A stretch of 9,209 bases of DNA from Acinetobacter sp. (lineage in GTDB: Bacteria > Pseudomonadota > Gammaproteobacteria > Pseudomonadales > Moraxellaceae), in assembly GCA_030523805.1 (NCBI GenBank), contig JAUNHS010000054.1, forward strand, positions 1-9,209, read 5' to 3'. Each line of letters begins with the position of its first letter. Position 1 is the first letter of the stretch. Below are positions 7,501-9,209 of the stretch, in pieces. The position numbers and the translations under genes are program-made. The notes below the pieces were generated by a model. The model was not told where the DNA came from and ran no database searches. It saw only the letters and a list, made by a program, of their open reading frames with translations.

Positions 7501-8281
7501 ATAATTTAATAGAAATCCCCGCACCACGGTAAATGCCCATACCTTGAGATGCTTCACCAATATAATTAATCGCATTGACATAATCTTTAAAATAACGCTC
7601 GGCATCTGCTTCCGTTAAAGCCGCTTCGCCCAACATATCATAAGAATAACGGAAACCTTGCTGTTGTAAACGCTGAGAATTTGCCAATGCTTCTTGAATG
7701 GTTTCGCCTGTAACGAATTGCTCGCCCATAATACGCATTGCCGTATCTACCGATTTACGGATAATGCCTTTACCAAACTTGCCAATCACCGATGTTAAAG
7801 CACTAGACAACGTGTGTGATTTTGGTGTTTCGACCAATTTATCAGTAATGATTAAACCCCACGTCGCTGCATTGACAAACATCAACTGGCTTTTGCCTAA
7901 ATGGTCTTTCCAATTACCTTGGTTAATTTTATCTTTAATCAGCAAATCTCGTGTTTCTTTATCTGGAATACGCAATAAGGCTTCCGCCAAGCACATTAAT
8001 GCAATCCCTTCATTTGAAGATAAAGAAAACTCTTGCAATAAACCTTGCACAATGCCAGATTTACCACCACTCGCCTTACGATTACGCAAGTTTTCAGCAA
8101 TACGTACTGCTAATTGTTGCACCTGTGCAGACATTGCAGGCTCAAGCTGAGCCGCTGGCAATAAACGCTCAATCGCTGTTGATTCGTCTAAACGCCATGC
8201 TTGGTTTAATGCTTGCTCTAAAGCATTCAATGGCTTAAATACTGTGATATTTTCATCACGAAATTGGATCGTATTAGTCAT
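4538..8281 (-). CDS. putA: Bifunctional proline dehydrogenase / L-glutamate gamma-semialdehyde dehydrogenase PutA
   Basis: PutA oxidises proline to glutamate in two steps, using FAD (electrons to the quinone pool) and then NAD+. The 1247-residue protein has the PutA N-terminal helical region (residues 20-150, with GIVQGLLQEFSLSSNEG), then the proline dehydrogenase barrel at about 230-500: SIKLSALHPRY (257-267), RLVKGAYWDSE (361-371), FATHNAQT (414-421) and RRLLENGANTSFVNR (486-500), which binds proline and FAD. The aldehyde dehydrogenase spans about 590-1040: SPWNFP (710-715), FTGSTEVA (787-794), Glu817 in ETGGQ, catalytic Cys851 in GQRCSA and EIFGPV (950-955). The C-terminal domain seen in long PutAs is present, ending near AAGGNTSLM. 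E. coli PutA (1320 aa) starts with a ribbon-helix-helix DNA-binding domain of about 47 residues; here it is missing, so this PutA should not repress its own gene. That combination (no DNA-binding domain, C-terminal domain kept) corresponds to the long non-regulatory PutA class. A divergent Lrp-type gene probably regulates it. All catalytic motifs are intact. Confidence 0.97.
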   Translation of the reverse strand: MTNTIQFRDENITVFKPLNALEQALNQAWRLDESTAIERLLPAAQLEPAMSAQVQQLAVRIAENLRNRKASGGKSGIVQGLLQEFSLSSNEGIALMCLAEALLRIPDKETRDLLIKDKINQGNWKDHLGKSQLMFVNAATWGLIITDKLVETPKSHTLSSALTSVIGKFGKGIIRKSVDTAMRIMGEQFVTGETIQEALANSQRLQQQGFRYSYDMLGEAALTEADAERYFKDYVNAINYIGEASQGMGIYRGAGISIKLSALHPRYQRSQIQRVHDELYPKLLHLVELAKKYDIGLNIDAEETERLELSLGLLERLCFEPSLQGWNGIGFVIQAYQKRCYYLIDYIIDLAKRSQHRLMIRLVKGAYWDSEVKKSQVEGMSEFPVFTRKVYTDLSYIACAKKLLAAKDEVFPQFATHNAQTLATIYHLANPETYHIEQYEFQCLHGMGEPLYEQVVGDKANGKLGVPCRIYAPVGSHETLLAYLVRRLLENGANTSFVNRIADQNIKIEDLVANPMDEIAEIAQKEGKVGQSHLAIAKPLKLYGEQRKNSAGYDLNNDSVLESLSAKVQSLKGHVWVSNPLMADYDDSQAASAQDQVIVNPSNHQDLVGYVREATVQDVNKALDFAEQANAAWAARSVHERAAMLLKTADLLEQNIESMMVLLSRESGKTYPNAIAEVREAVDFLRYYATQAAHFEQDLQGALGTVLCISPWNFPLAIFLGQVSAALVVGNTVIAKPAEQTPLIACETIKLLWQAGVPKDVVQLLPGRGEIVGSALSKDDRIKGIMFTGSTEVAKILQKTVANRVTVEGQAIPLIAETGGQNALFVDSSALVEQVVIDVVNSAFDSAGQRCSALRILCVQEDSYDTILRMLKGAMQQLNVGNPVHLATDIGPVIDTESKANIDNHIQHMKGLGYPVHQLSIHQETSALNAGTFVLPTLIELPHLDELKREIFGPVLHVIKYKYGQLDQLLAAVNNKGYGLTMGLHTRIDETIENVTANAHVGNLYINRNIVGAVVGVQPFGGEGLSGTGPKAGGALYLHRLTSKSTQAVLQKPYGTVRDLTAAAQLNPANTAFATWAKQNLAQVELPAVENAIFANKVYELPGPTGESNTYHVVARDAILSIAQQLDQQVRHVNTALSIGSRACVLADSPFAKDVYAKLPQDVKARISVYNSLADVKCDAIIHQGSKESLLALQQDVAQHIANIAPIVHLNDGELNIPLTSLVHERAVSVNTTAAGGNTSLMMLEEG

Positions 8282-8285
8282 AATA

Positions 8286-8385
8286 AATCATCTACCTAGA
8301 AGATATCATTAATGGGAATTTTCCACTATTATTACAAATAACTTATGGTTTTATTCACTATAAAATTGTATTATTTTAGATGATT
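8286..8385. repeat. Inverted repeat pair flanking the putA-regulator gap, candidate operator
   Basis: AATCATCTA at 8286-8294 and its exact reverse complement TAGATGATT at 8377-8385 lie just inside the two start codons, with centres about 91 bases apart. Between them, TGGGAATTTTCCA (8313-8325) is a 13-base imperfect palindrome with 5 of 6 pairs matching. Lrp-family proteins bind several spaced, AT-rich sites and wrap DNA, so these are plausible operator elements. No site was matched to a known consensus. Confidence 0.35.
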
Positions 8386-8395
8386 AAACTGTTTT

Positions 8396-8399
8396 AAGG
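8396..8399 (+). promoter_or_regulatory. AAGG ribosome binding site favouring GTG at 8410
   Basis: The only Shine-Dalgarno-like motif ahead of the regulator gene sits 1 base before the ATG at 8401, too close to work for it. It lies 10 bases before the in-frame GTG at 8410. An upstream in-frame ATG at 8380 is closed by a TAA five codons later, so it cannot be the start. Confidence 0.45.
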
Positions 8400-8400
8400 C

Positions 8401-8865
8401 ATGATTATAGTGGATCGTATTGACTTAAAAATCCTAACCATTTTACAAGATGATGCTCGGATTTCTAACATTAAACTTGCAGAAAAAGTAAACCTTTCTC
8501 CGACCGCTGTTTTAGCCCGTGTACAGCGTTTAAACAAGGAAGGTTACATTCAAGGCTATGAAGCACGGCTCAATCCAAGCAAAATGAATGCTGGATTTTT
8601 GGTTTTTGCTCAAATTTTGTTGGATCGCACCACGTCCAATGCTTTGCACGAATTTAAAACAGCGGTCATGAACTCGCCACAAATTATTGAATGCCACATG
8701 ATGAGTGGTGGCTTTGATTTTATGGTGAAAATCCGCTGTCAAAATATGGAAGAATATCGCAAAATTGCCGATGAATTATTGTGGCAATTACCAGGCGTAA
8801 AAGAAACACGCAGCTACCCTGTGATTGAGCAAATCAAAGAGTCAGCGAAAATTTTTGTGATGTAA
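8401..8865 (+). CDS. Lrp/AsnC-family regulator, probable PutR-type control of putA
   Basis: A 154-residue DNA-binding regulator of the usual family length. Residues 5-55 are the winged helix-turn-helix (DRIDLKILTILQDDARISNIKLAEKVNLSPTAV is the standard Lrp N-terminus; recognition helix about 33-45). Residues 66-142 are the RAM ligand-binding domain, with GGFDFMVKI (103-111) and LPGVKETRSY (130-139). Members form dimers and octamers and sense amino acids. Divergence from a putA that lacks its own repressor domain strongly suggests that this protein senses proline and activates putA, as PutR-type Lrp regulators do in other proteobacteria; the proline link is inferred. Start choice is uncertain: AAGG at 8396-8399 is only 1 base from the ATG at 8401 but 10 bases from an in-frame GTG at 8410, which would give 151 residues. 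It ends 23 bases before the convergent rsgA, with no clear terminator between them. Confidence 0.93.
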   Translation: MIIVDRIDLKILTILQDDARISNIKLAEKVNLSPTAVLARVQRLNKEGYIQGYEARLNPSKMNAGFLVFAQILLDRTTSNALHEFKTAVMNSPQIIECHMMSGGFDFMVKIRCQNMEEYRKIADELLWQLPGVKETRSYPVIEQIKESAKIFVM

Positions 8866-8888
8866 CAGTATTCATCATCGCAATAGCA

Positions 8889-9209
8889 TTACACTTTCCC
8901 TTGTGTTTCATCAAGCAAGCGTAAAAAACTTTCTAGGCGACGGGGCAATAATTTGCCTTGTTGCACAGCATCTTTTAAAGCACATTGCTTTTCGTGGCTA
9001 TGCGTACAATTACGGAATTGGCAATGCCCAAGCAAAGGTTGAATATCAGGAAAACCGTCTTGTATTGCATCTAAATCCAAATGCCACAAGCCAAACTCAC
9101 GAATGCCTGGCGAATCAATCAACGCACTTTGCTCACCAAATGCAATCAAACGTGTAGATGTGGTAGTATGTTGCCCCAATGCTGAATTTTCTGAAATCAC
9201 ATTGGTTGC
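8889..9209 (-). CDS. rsgA: Ribosome small-subunit-dependent GTPase RsgA, C-terminal part
   Basis: This is the last 106 codons of rsgA; the gene continues past the right edge, so its OB fold and the first part of the GTPase domain are not visible. RsgA is a circularly permuted GTPase that checks late maturation of the 30S subunit. The visible part begins in the switch region (SENSALGQHTTT, the usual 'GxGxHTTT' motif), followed by the G3 motif DSPG, the REFGLW segment, and the zinc-binding knuckle. That knuckle has Cys-x4-Cys-x-His-x5-Cys spacing (CQFRNCTHSHEKQC, about 9023-8982), identical to the spacing in E. coli RsgA. A GTG at 9200 is an internal valine codon, not a start: the frame remains open to the window edge and the GTP-binding P-loop must lie upstream. 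It is convergent with the Lrp-type gene and ends with the stop codon at 8889-8891. Confidence 0.95.
   Translation of the reverse strand, partial: ATNVISENSALGQHTTTSTRLIAFGEQSALIDSPGIREFGLWHLDLDAIQDGFPDIQPLLGHCQFRNCTHSHEKQCALKDAVQQGKLLPRRLESFLRLLDETQGKV

Larger units (their letters stand above)
8282..8400. promoter_or_regulatory. Shared putA / lrp-type regulator control region
   Basis: This 119-bp, very AT-rich gap separates the divergent start codons of putA and the Lrp-type regulator, so it must hold both promoters. TATAAAA at 8359-8365 could be a -10 box for the regulator, and TAATAAT-like stretches near 8325-8332 on the - strand could serve putA. Neither has a convincing -35 partner, as expected for promoters that need an activator. 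The putA ribosome binding site is weak (AGG about 13 bases before its ATG). Confidence 0.6.

Noticed and set aside
8863..8888. Hairpin TGATG/CATCA as a terminator between the regulator and rsgA
   Set aside because: Only a 5-bp stem with a 10-base loop and no T tract on either strand.
9198..9200. GTG at 9200 as the start of a small 103-residue gene
   Set aside because: The frame is open to the window edge and the protein begins inside the RsgA switch region, so it is an internal codon of a truncated gene.

Overview
The window is AT-rich chromosomal DNA from a Gram-negative bacterium. Signal peptides, a lipobox, an outer-membrane beta-barrel protein, a trifunctional-family PutA and RsgA all point to a gammaproteobacterium. 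Base composition, codon choice and PutA without a DNA-binding domain beside an Lrp-type regulator suggest Moraxellaceae, probably Acinetobacter or a close relative. That placement is inference. No mobile element, CRISPR array, tRNA or rRNA was seen.

Positions 1-4409 (+ strand) hold an exopolysaccharide/capsule accessory locus of the YjbEFGH / GfcABCD type in compact form. Gene 1 (54-740) is an exported protein with an unrecognised N-terminal domain, a Pro-Ala linker, one hydrophobic segment and a Gly-Thr tail that resembles the C-terminus of YjbE/GfcA. A strong hairpin terminator follows it. Gene 2 (844-1521) is a YjbF/GfcB-like lipoprotein. Gene 3 (1518-4409) overlaps gene 2 by 4 bp and joins a periplasmic GfcC/YjbG domain to a complete YjbH/GfcD outer-membrane domain in one polypeptide. 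In the E. coli loci these are separate genes. Three genes therefore carry the four Yjb/Gfc roles. No Wza, Wzc or glycosyltransferase gene lies in the window.

Positions 4410-4537 hold two hairpins with A/T tracts on both sides. They can terminate both the YjbH gene and the convergent putA.

Positions 4538-8865 form a proline catabolism module. putA (- strand) encodes a bifunctional proline dehydrogenase / glutamate-semialdehyde dehydrogenase that lacks the N-terminal ribbon-helix-helix repressor domain but keeps the C-terminal domain. A divergent Lrp/AsnC regulator across a 119-bp AT-rich gap probably takes over control.

Positions 8889-9209 (- strand) hold the C-terminal part of rsgA, a ribosome-assembly GTPase, cut by the window edge and convergent with the regulator.
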